Part shown: piece after piece, positions 23,898 to 36,691 of the stretch
Layout: every line of letters starts with the position of its first letter
How positions within the stretch are numbered: position 1 is the first letter of the stretch
DNA from: Tricholomella constricta
Taxonomy: Eukaryota; Basidiomycota; Agaricomycetes; Agaricales; Lyophyllaceae
Assembly: GCA_013368375.1 (NCBI GenBank)
Contig: JAACJP010000024.1
Coordinates: forward strand, 372,001-436,000
Length of the DNA: 64,000 bases
Direction of reading: 5' to 3'
Translations under genes and position numbers: made by a program
Notes under the pieces: model-generated
Database searches by the model: none
Told to the model about the DNA's origin: nothing
Seen by the model: only the letters and a program-made list of their open reading frames with translations

Positions 23898-26800
23898 CTA
23901 TGACCACCAGCCGTCATCACCTTGGGTTGGAGTTAGGGAGACTGTGCTCGGGGTAGGCGAGGGAGCTACGGGGCGGTACGACTGTTGCGGGCGGCGCGCC
24001 TTGGGCGTAGTCGGCCCGAGGTTGGGGTAACGGCTGCGGGGCGCATGTATGCTGGACGTAGGGGTTGGTGTGGCGTATTTGTACGCGTCAGTGGTGGGAG
24101 CGTGCATGGAATCCCAAACGGACGCCTGGGGTGGCGTGTTACTTCGTGCTGTCGATGCATGGGATTGCAACCGCCTCTGAGGCGTGGAAGCACGGTTGTC
24201 GTAGATGGTGCTTGCACGAGAATCGGGTCGGGGCAGCGGGTGTGCGTTGCCGTTCGTAATGTTCCGGTAAGGCTGAGGAGGGACCTTGGAGGTTTTAGTC
24301 TGCTGGAGCTCGTGCTGGAGGCGAGTAACTTTGGCTTCCAGAAGAGAAATCTGCTCTCGAAGCTTGTTCTGCTGATCCTACAAAACAATTCAGCATCAGA
24401 GCAAGGATGAAACGTATTACAACGAACCTGAGTTAAACGATCATTGGCTTCTCGCTCTTCGAGCTGAAGTTTGGCCAAGGAATAGTCGGCATCCAACTGA
24501 GCCTGGGTTTGCTCAGCTTGGTCTAGGTTGGTTTGCGTCAGCTCGAGTTTGCCCTCGAACTCTTTCGCCCGACGTTCCCATTCAGATGAACGTTGTTGTG
24601 CTTGGGCAAGACTCTGCCTCGCGGTTAATGCGGCACGCTCGCTGTTCCCCATTTTTGTTTCCTGATCTTTGAAACGTTTTTGCAGAGCGGCATGTTCGCC
24701 TTCGAGAACCTTGGTGCGATCCCGATAGCGTCGGAGTTCCTTCAGCTCTTCGTTGTCGGCTTGACCAAAGAGGGTGGTAAGCAGCTCAATCTTTTCAGAG
24801 GCACGGTGCAGCTCGTCCCAGTGCGATTGCTGAGATGCAAGCTGGTCGTGTTGCGTCCGGAGGGTCTCCAGCGCCTGTACTGCCGATTCCTTGTCACGAC
24901 TGGCGAATGTAACTTGCAGGTCGAGAGAATCAACCTGAGTAGATTGAAATTTAGCCTCGAAAAAAAAGAATAGGATATGATCCACTGACCTTGATTTTAA
25001 GAGCATGCTTCTCAGAGGTAAGCTCGCGATTACTGTTCTCCAGCTCAGCGATACGTGCTTGATTGGTCTGAGTGGCAACGTCGGAGGCGTGAAGACGCGC
25101 CAAGGCTTTCGCAAGCGCATCTTCTAGCTCCTTATTTTTATCCTCTAGCGTGGAAGCCTGGGCAGCCTTGTCCTCGCTCGATGCTTGCAACTCCTTGACT
25201 TGATTACGAAGTCGTTCACGGTCATTTTCCATTGCCCCAAGTTTCTCGTTAAGAACATCCTTCTCGACGCGGACTTGTCCATGGGCACCACGAGCCTTGG
25301 TCAACTGAATCTGATAGTCGGTGTTTGACTTGCGCAGTTCGTCCAACTCTCGTTGCGACGATTCGTGGGAAGATAGGAACTCGGCGTGATTATTTTGCAG
25401 AGCGTCGGTGACAGTCTGTAAGGTCTCTGGCAATGTTTCCAGCCTCTCGAGGATCGTCTGATGGAGGGAGCGAAGGTCCTCAGCCTGAGCACCGATACTC
25501 GCCTGCCCAGCCGAGATCCCTTCCACAGTGGCCTTGATAGAGAGTACATCTTCATCGGGTCCGGAAACGGTGGTCGTGGGCTGTGCCAACTTGACCAAGA
25601 TCTCCGTTTGCGTTGATTTTAAGCCTTGCAGCTCATCGGCAAGTTTAGCAGGCAACTCAGATACCAAGCTTGCAATGCGCTCTTGACCCGACGAGAGTTG
25701 TTCTTGACTAGAGGCAAGAGCCGTTTGACCAGCAGTGAGTTGTTCGACAGATGCAGAAATGCCCTGGAGCGGTTCTAGTTGCCGAGAAACACCGTCTGTC
25801 ACCTTGCCCGAGAGGCTCTCGATATTGAACGCCTTGTCACGTACAGCAAGGCGCGAATCGAGGCGCTCAACGACAAGATCGGCAACCTGCTCCTTGATCT
25901 CGAATGCGTCGATGGGCGCAATCGCGCGGCGGACCTCCGTAGTGAGTTGGTGGGTGATTGTGTCGATATCGATGTTCGAGGACGGCAGCAAGGGAATGAG
26001 ACGATCAACGATTAGACCAGCAGTCTCCTGTTTGTCCGACGCCAGATCGATAAGCTGAGAAATGTGCGGTTTGACAGCCTGTGTGAGCTCGCTCGTCAAG
26101 AACTCATAATCAATCGGTTCAGGCCGCATGGACCCAATAACAGGCGTTAGAATGGCCATTAGGTGATCGACGATGGCATCCCGCTCGCGCGCAGGCGCTG
26201 AACGACTGATAGCCTCCTGGCGGGCAGAGAGCTCGGAGATGGCCTCGATGACGGCGCTAATCGTCCTGTTGCCTAGGCGCTCCACGGCAGGAACAATTTC
26301 AACAGACCCATCATTGGTAGAACGCGCTTGCCAGACTTGCTGTTGAAGCTCGTTGAGGTCGTTCCTCAAGTTCTCCATCAGATCCTTGTTCGACTCCTCC
26401 ACGACATCCTTGAAGAGCTGGAAGTCGAATTCCCCGCGCGCGTCCAACTGCGACGCTTCGAGACTGCGGGCTGCAGAGTCCCGAAGCTGCGTGCGGAAGA
26501 GGGAAAGTATCTCTGAAATCATGGCCTGCGTGGACGAATGTTGCTCCTCTGACTCGCGCTTAAGATCCCGCATAATTGCCCCCAATCCTTCCTCCAGCAG
26601 GGCCTCAATTCTGCGCTCCGATTGCTGCATCTCCAGCCGCCCAGTGAGGCTCATCTCCGAGTTTGCAGACTCCGGATGCCCATCCGAACTAGCTAGGTGG
26701 CCGACCGGTCGAATGACATCAGTGAACGAGGACCGGCGCCTAAAGTGGCTCGCAGTGCTGCCAAAGACGTCGTCCGATGACGAGTTCTCCCTGAATCCAG

Positions 26801-29800
26801 GATCTGTGACAAGGCGGCTGCGGCTTCGGTTAACTTTGTGTGCGATGGGCGCAACGTTCGAATCGTCCATGGACGGGCGATGAGTGTGCTCGAAGATCTC
26901 GCGAGAGCTCAAGCGCGAGCGTACAGTTCGGCGCGTGCGGTCTTCGCCGTTGTTCACCAGTGCTTTGAACAGGCCAGCAGGGACCGTGTTGCTTGAAACG
27001 GGATGTTTGAAGTCCAGCGGGATCGGCGCGCGTTTCGGCTTCGTCGAAGAGGGCAGGTTGAAATTTTCGACCTGGGCCTCGCCATTCTCGGCCTTAGCGG
27101 TGCTCTCGTCGTTAAGAGCCTCCTCAAAGCTGGCGCCCACAGCTTCTGGTGCAGGTTCTGGAGCGTTATCGGACTCGCGCGGGACGTACGGAAGATTGGC
27201 GACGGCTGAGAACCCTGCAAACGTAAATGGTTCTGCGGAAGGGTTGAGCTTGTGGGTGCGGGTGGCGGGCGCACGGCGTATACTCTGGGGGGACTCGAGG
27301 TTCGCAGGGAATCGGAACGACGTCATGCTGTCGCCCTCTTCCACCACGGACGCGGACGAGCCGCGACGTTGCCTCTTCTCGCGACCTTGCACCTTAAAGG
27401 GGGACTCCTCCACAGGGACTTCCGGCAAGGGCCTCGACTCGGCTGGCGGGGCAGGGGGCATTGCAGGGACACCAGGAGGCGGCCGGAAAGTGAATCCGCC
27501 AGGTTTGAACTCAGGTGCTGCGACGTTAAGGGGCTTGCCGAAGGAGGGGAGGCGGCTGTGGCTGAGCAAAGGCGCTTTTGGAGGCGTCATGTCCATAGAA
27601 GAGCCTTGGCCAACAGAGATCTGGCCCCAGGAGCCTGAATCACGCCCTGCGCCAAAAACAAACGGTTTCGCGAAGGGATTGAGGGACTCGCGGCGGGGTG
27701 CGGGTGCAGGCGCAGGTGCGAAAGAGGGTTGGGCAGATTGTGGCTGGGACTGGATATTCGGATACACGAACTGATCGGACGCGGCGCGGGAATGTGCGTG
27801 AGCCGGGTCATATACTGTGTGCTGAGCAGATGCAACGCGAGAATGAGGGAGCGGAGGGAGGGGACGAGAAGATCCACTGAGATTGGAGGGCGGACGCGAG
27901 TAGTAGTCAATGCCTAGATAATCGCCGTGCGTGAGGTTGTTTTGGCCTTCCTCGCTTGGGTTCGAGATGAGATCGTCTTCAATGCGCATAGGAATGGCGA
28001 TCATGCTCTCTGGTGGCCGGGGGAAGTTGGGCAGGCGCCTTGGCATGTCGATCTGCTGCGAGGCCCGTCGACGGTTGCGACGATCGAGACGCTGTTTACG
28101 CTCGCGTTCTTCGTCTGAGGGATTTGACCATTCCCCGATGCTCTGAACATGATTGCATGAGCAAATGACCATTATCGTAAAGAGTCAAAAAGGCAAACCT
28201 GTTCTCCATCGGAAGTCTCGTCGAGATAAACATCTTCCGAACCCGTCCATTCGCCAACAACATCCTCAAGATCCATATCGTCCTGGCCACTACCTTGTGT
28301 CGGCACAACATTCCTAGGGGGCGCCAAATCCTCCTCTCCCACAAATTCCTCTTCATCAAGTGCACCTGCAGAACGCGTCGACAACGCCGCAGATAACCTT
28401 GACACATGCCGGGAATGGAAGCGGCTCTGCGAAGCAGTGGCCATCCCATCACCGTTATACACGCTCTCACGCTCGTGTTCGAACGCCTGCTCCTGGTCCA
28501 TATCGTCCTGCGGGGGCTGCTCCTCAAAATTCAGGGCCTCTTCTTCTTCCTCTTCAGGGATGTCCAGGCCGAATCCGCGAATGAAGTCTGGGCGACTGGA
28601 CGGACGTGAGGCTTGGGGCGGTGCCAAGGAAGAAACAGCCACAGGTATATGATTTTGCGGGGTGTGGATGCTATCCTGTAGCGCGTTAGGACCGGAGTGA
28701 GGAATGGGCTCGACATCGAGCTCGATATTGAAGCCGAAGGGATCGAAGGAGCTGGAGCCACCATCGAAGAAGGGCTGAGGTGGCGGGTGAGCCAGTGACA
28801 TGGTGTGTCCGTGACGGTTGGTAAGAAAGCGGGGGGAAGGGCGATGTGGAGATGAGGATAGGACGCCGAAGGGTGGGTTCGGAGAGGCTGAGAGGGAGTT
28901 GTTGGCCGATCCAGTTCCGTCTTGCGCTTGCTGAAGCTTGTTCAACTTGTAGAGGAGAATCTGGGGGTCCGCAGGGGAGGATATCTAAGGGTTAGAGTGG
29001 GGTTAGTAGAGAATAAAGGGTTGATACACGTGTCGAGCGGGACTCGGACAGCAAAGAACTTACCGATGCCGCTCGAGCGTGCGGCGCATGGATATGAGGC
29101 ACGTTGCTCCCCGAGCCCCGTTCGACACCGAGCTTTTCTAGCTTCTCCTCGATCGCTTTTTGTTTCATCTCTTCCCATGCACGCTTTATGTAAGAGCAAT
29201 GTGTCAGGAACTCATCGGTATGCGTAGAGAATAAGAATGAACAAACCTTCCCAGGGAGGAAAACATCAAGTGTGTTCGGCACCTGATTCCTCCATTCGTC
29301 CGGAGGATAAGATTCCGCCGTAGTCAATTCGACAGGTGCAATCTCCTTGTCCTTGAACTCGAACCCATCCAGCACCATTCGCGCCCACGGTTGGCGCGTC
29401 GGTGGTTGCCCCTCCTCCTCCGCAGGAACCGTCTCTTTCGGGAGATTGACGTTGACCTTCTTCACCTTCTGTGGGGCGGGGGCGGGCGAAGGCGCGGCTA
29501 CAGGAAGCGGGCTGAGCTTGCGCGCAGGGCCACCGAGAACTGCCTTGGGTGGTCCACCAATGCTCAATTGGCGTCGGTTTCTATTGGGGAAGGGATGCGC
29601 AGACGGCTGTCCGGGTATGCCCATCATGGATCCCCGGGGGAAGTGACCACCAAGGGGTGTCATAGGAAATCCGGTGGGTGGGTGGATGCCTGCAGCAGCC
29701 AAATGTGCGATGCTAGCACGGCCCTGGTGATGAGTAGGGCGCCCTGGAGCTGGGGGTGGCTGGGGGTTGAAGAAGGCCGACTGCATGGGAGTCTGCAAGG

Positions 29801-29942
29801 AGTTGGGCATCGGGAAAGAGGGGTGGAAGGCTTGAATGGCTGGGGAGAACATGGGCTGCCCTTGGAGATTAATTCCCGGCTGTGGCATGTGCATGGGGCT
29901 GTTGAGGTTGAGCCGCGGTAAGGGCTCTCTAGTTCTGGCCAT
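23898..29942 (-). CDS. Very large coiled-coil protein of unknown function
   Basis: Roughly 1,900-2,000 residues. The start MARTREPLPRLNLNS is at 29942. Residues 1 to about 330 are Pro/Met/Gln-rich and likely disordered; a conserved-looking patch, WARMVLDGFEFKDKE, is followed by DVFLPGK. Exons at about 28945-28200 and 28140-24990 continue with acidic and Ser/Pro-rich segments, then a long helical region with coiled-coil heptads (DELRKSNTDYQIQLTKARG, LREQISLLEAKVTRLQHEL). The last exon is Pro/Thr-rich and ends TQGDDGWWS. At least six exons are present, one of about 3.2 kb, unusually long for this window. The architecture suggests a cytoskeletal or cortical scaffold, but I recognise no family. 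It is divergent from DOT1 across 492 bp and convergent with the OSBP gene. Confidence 0.8.
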
Positions 29943-30434
29943 TGGGAAAGAAAAATATGTAGCAGAGCTGGCGACAAGATGATGGGACAAAACGAAGAAT
30001 ATGTAACTTCCGTTTGGTTGGTATCAGGAAAGGTATAGGACAAGCGGCAGAGAAGGGGTATACGAGAGAGCCCGGGGTGCAAGAGAGCCTCCAGCGGCGG
30101 CCAGAGGGGTCCACAGAGGAGGTGCAAGTCTGGGTTCAAGGCACAACACAAAATGATGGAAGCACAAAATCCTGTCCACGTGTGATGTTTTCATTTTACT
30201 GAACAAGTGGTTTCTATTGTTGAACTACAAATACTATGCAAAGGTCGTCGACGTGGCTAGTCGGTTGTTCTTCACTGCGGGTAATTCATCCGAGACTGTC
30301 CTATGAGTTGAAACGACGCTTGTCTGTTGTTGAGCTATTACTGTTGTATTTGCAGTGTGCACAGCCACGGACTATTAGGTTTTTGTTGGGCAGGCTTTAT
30401 TTGCTCTTTCCCCTTTGTAAGGACCTCATCCGCT
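29943..30434. promoter_or_regulatory. Divergent promoter region, coiled-coil gene and DOT1
   Basis: 492 bp lie between start codons on opposite strands. The minus frame that continues to 30151 has several upstream ATGs out of frame with the likely start. No element is clear enough to name. Confidence 0.45.
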
Positions 30435-32697
30435 ATGCTGTCTACGCCACCTCCCCGTCCCTCGTCGTCTGACCTCGGCTTTTTCTCGTCCTCCAAGATC
30501 CCCAATGCCGTCGCGTCGTCGTCATCATCTGTCGTTGTCAAGACGCGTATCACCCATCGACCTCCGCCTCCCCAGCACCGCAGCTCGTCCGCTTCAAGAC
30601 CCCAATCATCCTCCGCTTCTTCTCCCTATTCCTCTCCTCTGTCCAGTCCACCCAGTACGAAAAAGAGAAAGTCGAGCCCGACAACGATAGCAGAGCTGCC
30701 TCGTGAAGTGAAACGGCTCCGGCCTCCTGCCCAAAAAAAGATAGCCCGACCACGAAAGCATTCCTCAACCACCTCTTCCAGATACGCATCACGCGCTTCA
30801 AGTCGTCAGGAAAGCCACCCTCCGTCTCCGGAACCCATCTACCGCAGCAGCAGGTCGCGGTCCACCTCTTTATTTCCGGGACTGGACGACGACGGCCCTA
30901 CGCAGCCCCGAACATGGATAACGCCCGAGGATGGAGAGCCCGGACCATTGCATCTGAGCTCGGAAATGGTTGTCAAACGTCTCATGAAGTCCTATAAGCC
31001 TTGTGAGTGTCCTGCGCTACCATCCGTGTCTTCATGCATTCATTGATCCGCTTTTGCAGATTTCAAAAACCTAGACGATCCAACTGACTATACTTTCAAA
31101 CCACATCCCACAAACTATCCTGTCGTCGAGCTGGAATATCCGAACAACGGCGCTGTAGAACGGTGCGTGGGATTTAAATCCGCCAGCTCAGCAAACTTTG
31201 GCCAGGAGACTTTTCAGTCTCGCCGATGGTCTGAAATTGCTCAACGGCGCCATTCTCACTTTCTACGATGCAAGCTCTGACGTGCATACGTTTGTAGATT
31301 TATTCTCCTTGCTCCTAAAGACAAGGATCATTACAATCCCATCATGGACCTTGAAAGGTCACTGTACACTATCATAGAATGTGTGTGTCTCGTGTGTTTC
31401 ATCACGGCCCCCCTCTGACTGTTTTCTAGGTTATTTAACACCCACACAGCAAGCCCTTTTTGGCTCAATACCCAATGAGACCCTTTCGGATACGGTTTCC
31501 CCACCGCCGTCGCCGTCGCCCTCACCCCCGCGGTCCCAATCCTCCGACTCCGACTCCACCTCATCTCTGAGCTCCGTCGCCTCCGACGCTAGCCTTTCCT
31601 CCCTATCCTCCATTTCTTCATCCAACTCCTCTAAGAACCGCGCCTCGCCAATACCTGTCCTCCGCGCCGTCCAGCGCGCCATCCACCGCCAAGACGGGCC
31701 CCTCTTCGTTCGTGCCATAACCAGGGTTAATCAGATCCTCCAGATGCTCAAGTACCCACCAATTCCCACCGACCTCTTCTCCGCCGCCCCGCACAACTCG
31801 CTCAAGCAGAGTGTTGCGGCATGGCGCGATAAAGGCATGCCCAAGAAGGTGCTTATGCGCATTATCGAGGAGAACTACCAACGCAGCGTCGGCCCGCACG
31901 TGCAGAGCCTTAAGCAGTATGAGGCCTTCTCCAGCACTGTCTATGGCGAGCTCATGCCGAGCCTCGCGCACGAGATGATTGAGATCACGAAACTCAATGA
32001 AGATTCGTTGTTTTTGGACCTAGGAAGCGGTGTGGGCAATGTGTGTGTGCAGGCGAGCCTGCAGACGGGGTGCAGGAGCTATGGGATCGAGCTGATGCCG
32101 GGCCCGGCGAAGATTGCGAGGGAAATGAGGGAGCATTTGGAAGTGCGCTGTAGGATGTGGGGTGTGCGGCTTGGGGAGATCGAGCTGGAGGAGGGGAATA
32201 TGCTGGAGAGTCCCAGGGTGAATGAGTTGATTGCGAAGGCGGACGTGGTGCTGGTTGATAATAAGGTCTTTGAAGAGAGCCGTGAGTAGCTTGCTACGCT
32301 CTTCTGCTTATGCGATACTGATGCGGAATTTGGGGATAGTGAATGAGGCGCTGCGGCCCAAGTTTTTGGATCTCAAGGAGGGCGCGATCGTTGTCTCACT
32401 TAAGCCCTTTGTATCTTCGCTCAATGCCCGCGTCACGGAGCGAAACGTGAGTGTTACCTCTTTCAACATCTCCTGCTCTTGGTTTAACAACGCGTTCCTC
32501 ACCAGGTCGACGACATAAGTGCCATCTTCGACGTCACGGAACGCCCGTACCATTCCGGGAGTGTTTCTTGGGGCAACAATGGCGGGAGCTACTATATACA
32601 TCGCGTGGACCGTGGTGGATACGCAGAGATCCGGCAGCGTTTCGAGAACTCGAGAGCAGGGTCCGGAAGGAGCACTCGGACGAGGAACATGAAGTGA
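30435..32697 (+). CDS. DOT1: Histone H3-K79 methyltransferase Dot1
   Basis: SAM-dependent methyltransferase of H3 lysine 79, acting in telomeric silencing and DNA-damage signalling. The start MLSTPPPRPSSSD leads a disordered, Ser/Arg-rich, nucleosome-binding-like N-terminus. A conserved block follows over small exons: RLMKSYKP-YFKNLDDPTDYTF and NNGAVER-FILLAPKDKDHY. The catalytic region has AFSSTVYGELMPSL, SAM motif I FLDLGSGVGNVCVQAS, SYGIELMPGPAKIA and VLVDNKVFEESL, then LKEGAIVVSLKPF after an intron. The end reads YYIHRVDRGGYAEIRQRFE and stops after RTRNMK at 32697. A second open frame with charged, coding-like sequence overlaps and continues to 32813, so the true C-terminus is open. A Ser-rich insertion near 31490-31640 separates the N-terminal and catalytic parts. 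Confidence 0.94.
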
Positions 32698-34939
32698 CGA
32701 ACGCTGAACAATTTGTGTCAAAGCCGAAGCGGACTGGTAAATATATCTCAGTCGATTTTGTAGACGCGGACGGACGCGGACACCATCGTTTGAGTCGCGG
32801 TGCTATCCGGTAGTCGCACCCTAATCCTTACGCTCTAGAATCATTTATAGTGCTATTACTTACTTTTTTAACTTACCTGCTTACCCCTCCCCACTACCTG
32901 TTGCCACGCGGAACGCGTCTCTGTATTTGTGCAGCTGTTGTTATACCATTCTTCATTTCACTTACTCCGAACGCTGTCTTGATTATGAGTGGTCCCTCTT
33001 CCCTTCTTCGTCAGCCTGATTCTCGCCGTTGTATTAGAAAGAAAACTACCGCACAATTTGCTGACCAAAAGTATCCTGCATGAACCCATCGGCGTAATCC
33101 ATGAATCATGTGTAGCGAGAAAATCGGAGAAATTGCTGCTTCAGCTATTCGAGGTTCTCAGCTTTCGAGCGTGGGGGATACAAAGCAACAAGTGGGGCTA
33201 TCGCGAGGTATTATTTTTGGGGATGACTGCTTTCTTGATGATCCTGGCAAGTTGTGGCGTCAGGCACTTCAAGTCGCTACTCTGTTCTACTTATATAACA
33301 GATCAATATAGGCAGGGAGGAACCAACTAGATCGGCCTCCATTTCTGACATTGGAAGGGCATCGGTTTGCCTGTTTCTGCCAAGTCGGCGGTCTGGCGGA
33401 GGTCACAACTCGTCCCAAAGGTCAATCAGAACCTGGAGAACGCTTCGGTGCTTCTGCCTTGTCACGTTAACAAAGAATTACTCCTTGAAGAGGATAACAA
33501 TGTTTTTTGCGAAGATACTCCACGCCCTGGGTACACTGTTCCTTCCGAGGCCTGTTTAGTGATGATCCTGGACCGCTTGGATAGAAACAGAGCGGGAACC
33601 AGTTTCATCAGAAAGTCTACCCCCAATGCCCGCATGTCGGCGTGAAGGAAGAAGGCAGGGAACGGAACACAGTTGAAGTCGGACCGCTCGGAGGCACGCG
33701 TCCCCCAGATCATCCAAAGAGTTTCCGCAAGCGTGACGCGACTGACCGACGATCAAAGGTCAACATTCGAATACAGCATAGACAGCGCTTCTCAGTCAGT
33801 GAACTTTCCTAGAATCCTATCTGAATCTCGCACCGAGGTTTATGCGACCGCCGAGAGGATGATCCTTGCCTGAATGATTTCAATATGGTTTACGCGTTCC
33901 GTGAGCACCACTTTACATACGGGTCAACGCAAGGGTGCATTTATGAAATCATGGTACTATCGCTGCAAGGCACCGTCAGTCTGCATCAGTCAAGCCACAC
34001 AGTATCCGTGTTTTCAAAATTCAGGGACCGTACCGTCGGGTATGGTTACCAGTGTGAACATATCATGTGCGCTCGTCGCGACGCTTATCGCGCGTACAAG
34101 TTTCCACGTGCAGCGTCGGCAAGGGCAGTTCAATAGCATGGGTGCAGTCTCCCACGCTAGCAACCAAAGTTTGTCGTGGGCAGCAGCGAGCCTGAGGCCC
34201 TCGAGGGGAGCTCCGACCACCGTCGAGTATCAGGCAACGCGACGCGGCGGCAATACAATCAAGGATCACTGTCACTGGCTAGAGGCGCACATGGACTGAC
34301 CAGGTGGTTCCAGGTGGTGACCCCTCCCTTTCGTCCATACATTCTCCACCGGGCCCAAAGGCTCAATGATGAATAGCAAACGCACATAACGGGCCCCCGA
34401 GGTCGACTTCTTTGCGAGATCAGTTCCATAAACAGCACTTCTCGGTGCTTGACTCTCCACATGATGCTGACGAAGACCGTGGGTGTCGAGCACCCGCGAA
34501 CAGATATCGTACAGTATGCATGCCATATATGACATCGGAATTGAAACCGGCACTCGAAGCTCAGCGGACGTTTTAGACTCTTTTAGCGCAGTTCTGCCGG
34601 CTGTGCAGCTTCCATGTCAAATGCGGAGAATTCAGTCAGCAGAAACGCGGAAGAAGAGCTGTGCGGATTGGTGCGGCGGTCTGTCCATGCAATGTGTAGG
34701 GCAGCGACGTGCCTCGTGCGCCGAGTGGCATGCATCTCACGACCCATAAGATACGCAGGTTCACAGGCAGGACGAGCTGGCACGTCGAGAGCCGGGGTTT
34801 GTAGTGAGGACACATCGGGCTATGCAGCAACGCGTTGCATCGATCCTTGAACGCGAATTGAAGTAGGTCACAATGGGCGGCAGCAGACATGATGGGAGTG
34901 GAATATCCATTAGTGTAATTATTACCAGACAGTGCTCGA
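32698..34939. other. Gene-poor region between DOT1 and mL38
   Basis: 2.2 kb without a supportable gene. Plus-strand frames at 32989-33330, 33673-33873 and 33874-34299 and minus frames at 34014-34275 overlap and carry no motif. A tiny direct repeat, ccaggtggt, occurs twice at about 34300-34318. It may hold decayed sequence, but I cannot name it. Confidence 0.45.
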
Positions 34940-36691
34940 TTAGACATAACGCTTCTTGAGCTTCAACTCCATATACGGGTCTGCCTTGGGCGGCCTGCCA
35001 AACCGTGGCTCCGGCTCCTCTGCAAACACAAGCACAGTAAGTCAGCACAGTACAGTACTGAGGGCAACAAGATACGGAAACCAAGAGGAGGGACGACTTA
35101 CTCAGCATGTTCTTGTATATCGCCGACACCTTCTCGTTCCAGATCTCTCGCCACATGTGTGCGCCGCCGCCCTGTGCGCCGCTCAGGCCCCAGCGGTGCA
35201 CGAAAGCGCGCACATCGAAGTCCCTGCGCTCCGTGTCCTCCACGGGCGGAATGTCGAGGTGCACTGAGGTGGGCACACCGGGCTGAGCGCGGGCTTCGGC
35301 GTTCCGGGTGTATGTGGGTGCTCCGAGGGGTGGCTGTGGGAGCAGAAGCAGGACATACCGGTGGTATGGAGTGCCGCGCTGCGGATGAGGAGGAATGTAT
35401 GGTGTGTGATCATTCAGTCCATTGATACGTGCTTGATGGGTTGCTGAGAGGGGGACGTTCGGTCTGCGGAAAATTGTAAAACTGAAGATCAAAGGATGTA
35501 AAAACAGGAGCTGGAACGCACTTGAGCCAATGGAGGAACGTGCGGAATGACGCGTTTTCCTCATCCGGGACATCTGTCGTAGGATGTTATCACAAGGAGG
35601 GGAATCGAAGACGAGGGACGGACCGGGATCCACGAGAAGCAGGGTGTAAAGCCTGGTATCGGTATGGAACACATTGGCATAAAGGCTCGGCGGTTCCAAA
35701 GTCTGATCATGCATCGTATGTGAGCAGGGTGAATGTAGGTCATTGAAAAACAACCTGCCTGCTCAGGTAACAAGAACGTGCCGGGTTCGACTGTAGTATG
35801 TCTCTTGTTGGTGGCTTTGAGATCCCTGTCGGTCGTGCGAGCAGCGACATGCACATCAATGGAAGGACGGAGGTCGGGTAAGACGTCCGGGACAATTTTC
35901 ATTTGGTGTATGCGCTCCATCTATAGTAAGAACATGATAAAGATTTGTTCAAGGAGCAAAAGTAGAACGACTGACCAGCAAGTCCAAATCACCCTCGGTG
36001 CGCCACCTCTGCTCGACCAAATGACGATGTGCAGGCTTCTTCATATCAGCTAAGAGAAACCATTAGAACATAAGCCACAACGTGAAAAAAGAACCAAGTC
36101 GAACGCACCCATAGCATTCGCGACCCTCCACCTCACCTCGGGCAAATTCACTTGACTCTGCACCTCCAAAATGCCCAACTTTTCCCTCTTCCTCTCCAAA
36201 ATCTCCTCCGTTTCGCGCGCTCCCTCGCTCCCCCACCCGCCTTGCTCCGCCACTTTCTTCTCAAGCTCCCTCACCGCCGCGCGAACGGCGTCCGCCTCCG
36301 CCCCGAGCCGGATGCTGTCCGTGCGCACGAGCTTTAACGCCAGGTCGTACGCGGGCAGCACGCCCTCCGCGAGTGGCCGGTTCCACTTGCGCGGCGCCGA
36401 CGCCGAGATCTGCGGGCGCTGTGGTGGGACGGGGCGTTTGCGACGCCGGCGGCCTTGGGTTGAGGGCTGCGCCTCAAGGTCAGTAGTTGTGGCTGGGGCT
36501 GGGGCTTTGGGGGTCGCTTTCACAGGTGCCGGAGCTGACGTTGGTTTTGGTGGAATGGCTTTTGCTGCTGTAGGAGGCGGAGCCACGTCGGGGCCTGTGG
36601 TGTCGGCTGACGTTTGAAGGGTGGCATTCCCCCGGCGGAGGAGAACTGTTGTCGTGGAGTTTGGGACTCGCAGCCTGCGCAGAGCTAACAT
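34940..36691 (-). CDS. Mitochondrial large-subunit ribosomal protein mL38 (PEBP fold)
   Basis: Structural protein of the mitochondrial ribosome; the yeast counterpart is Mrpl35 (YmL35). The start MLALRRLRVPNSTT at 36691 begins a basic presequence, then an Ala/Pro-rich stretch and the basic RRRRKRPVPPQRPQIS. A conserved mid-region follows: WNRPLAEGVLPAYDLALKL, EVQSQVNLPEVRWRVANAMG and HRHLVEQRWRTEGDLDLL. The PEBP-like domain covers VEPGTFLLPEQTLEPPSLY, LYTLLLVDPDVPDEENASFR, SFRTFLHWLK and GTPYHRYVLLLLPQP. It ends with WREIWNEKVSAIYKNMLKEP and KLKKRYV. About seven exons. The DPDVP and GTPYHRYV elements are hallmarks of the PEBP family; mL38 is preferred over a free PEBP because of the long N-terminus and the basic C-terminus. 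Confidence 0.9.

Noticed and set aside
33108..33311. Plus frame with GIIFGDDCFLDDPGKLW
   Set aside because: Looks protein-like over a short span, but it is isolated, without flanking exons or a known motif.
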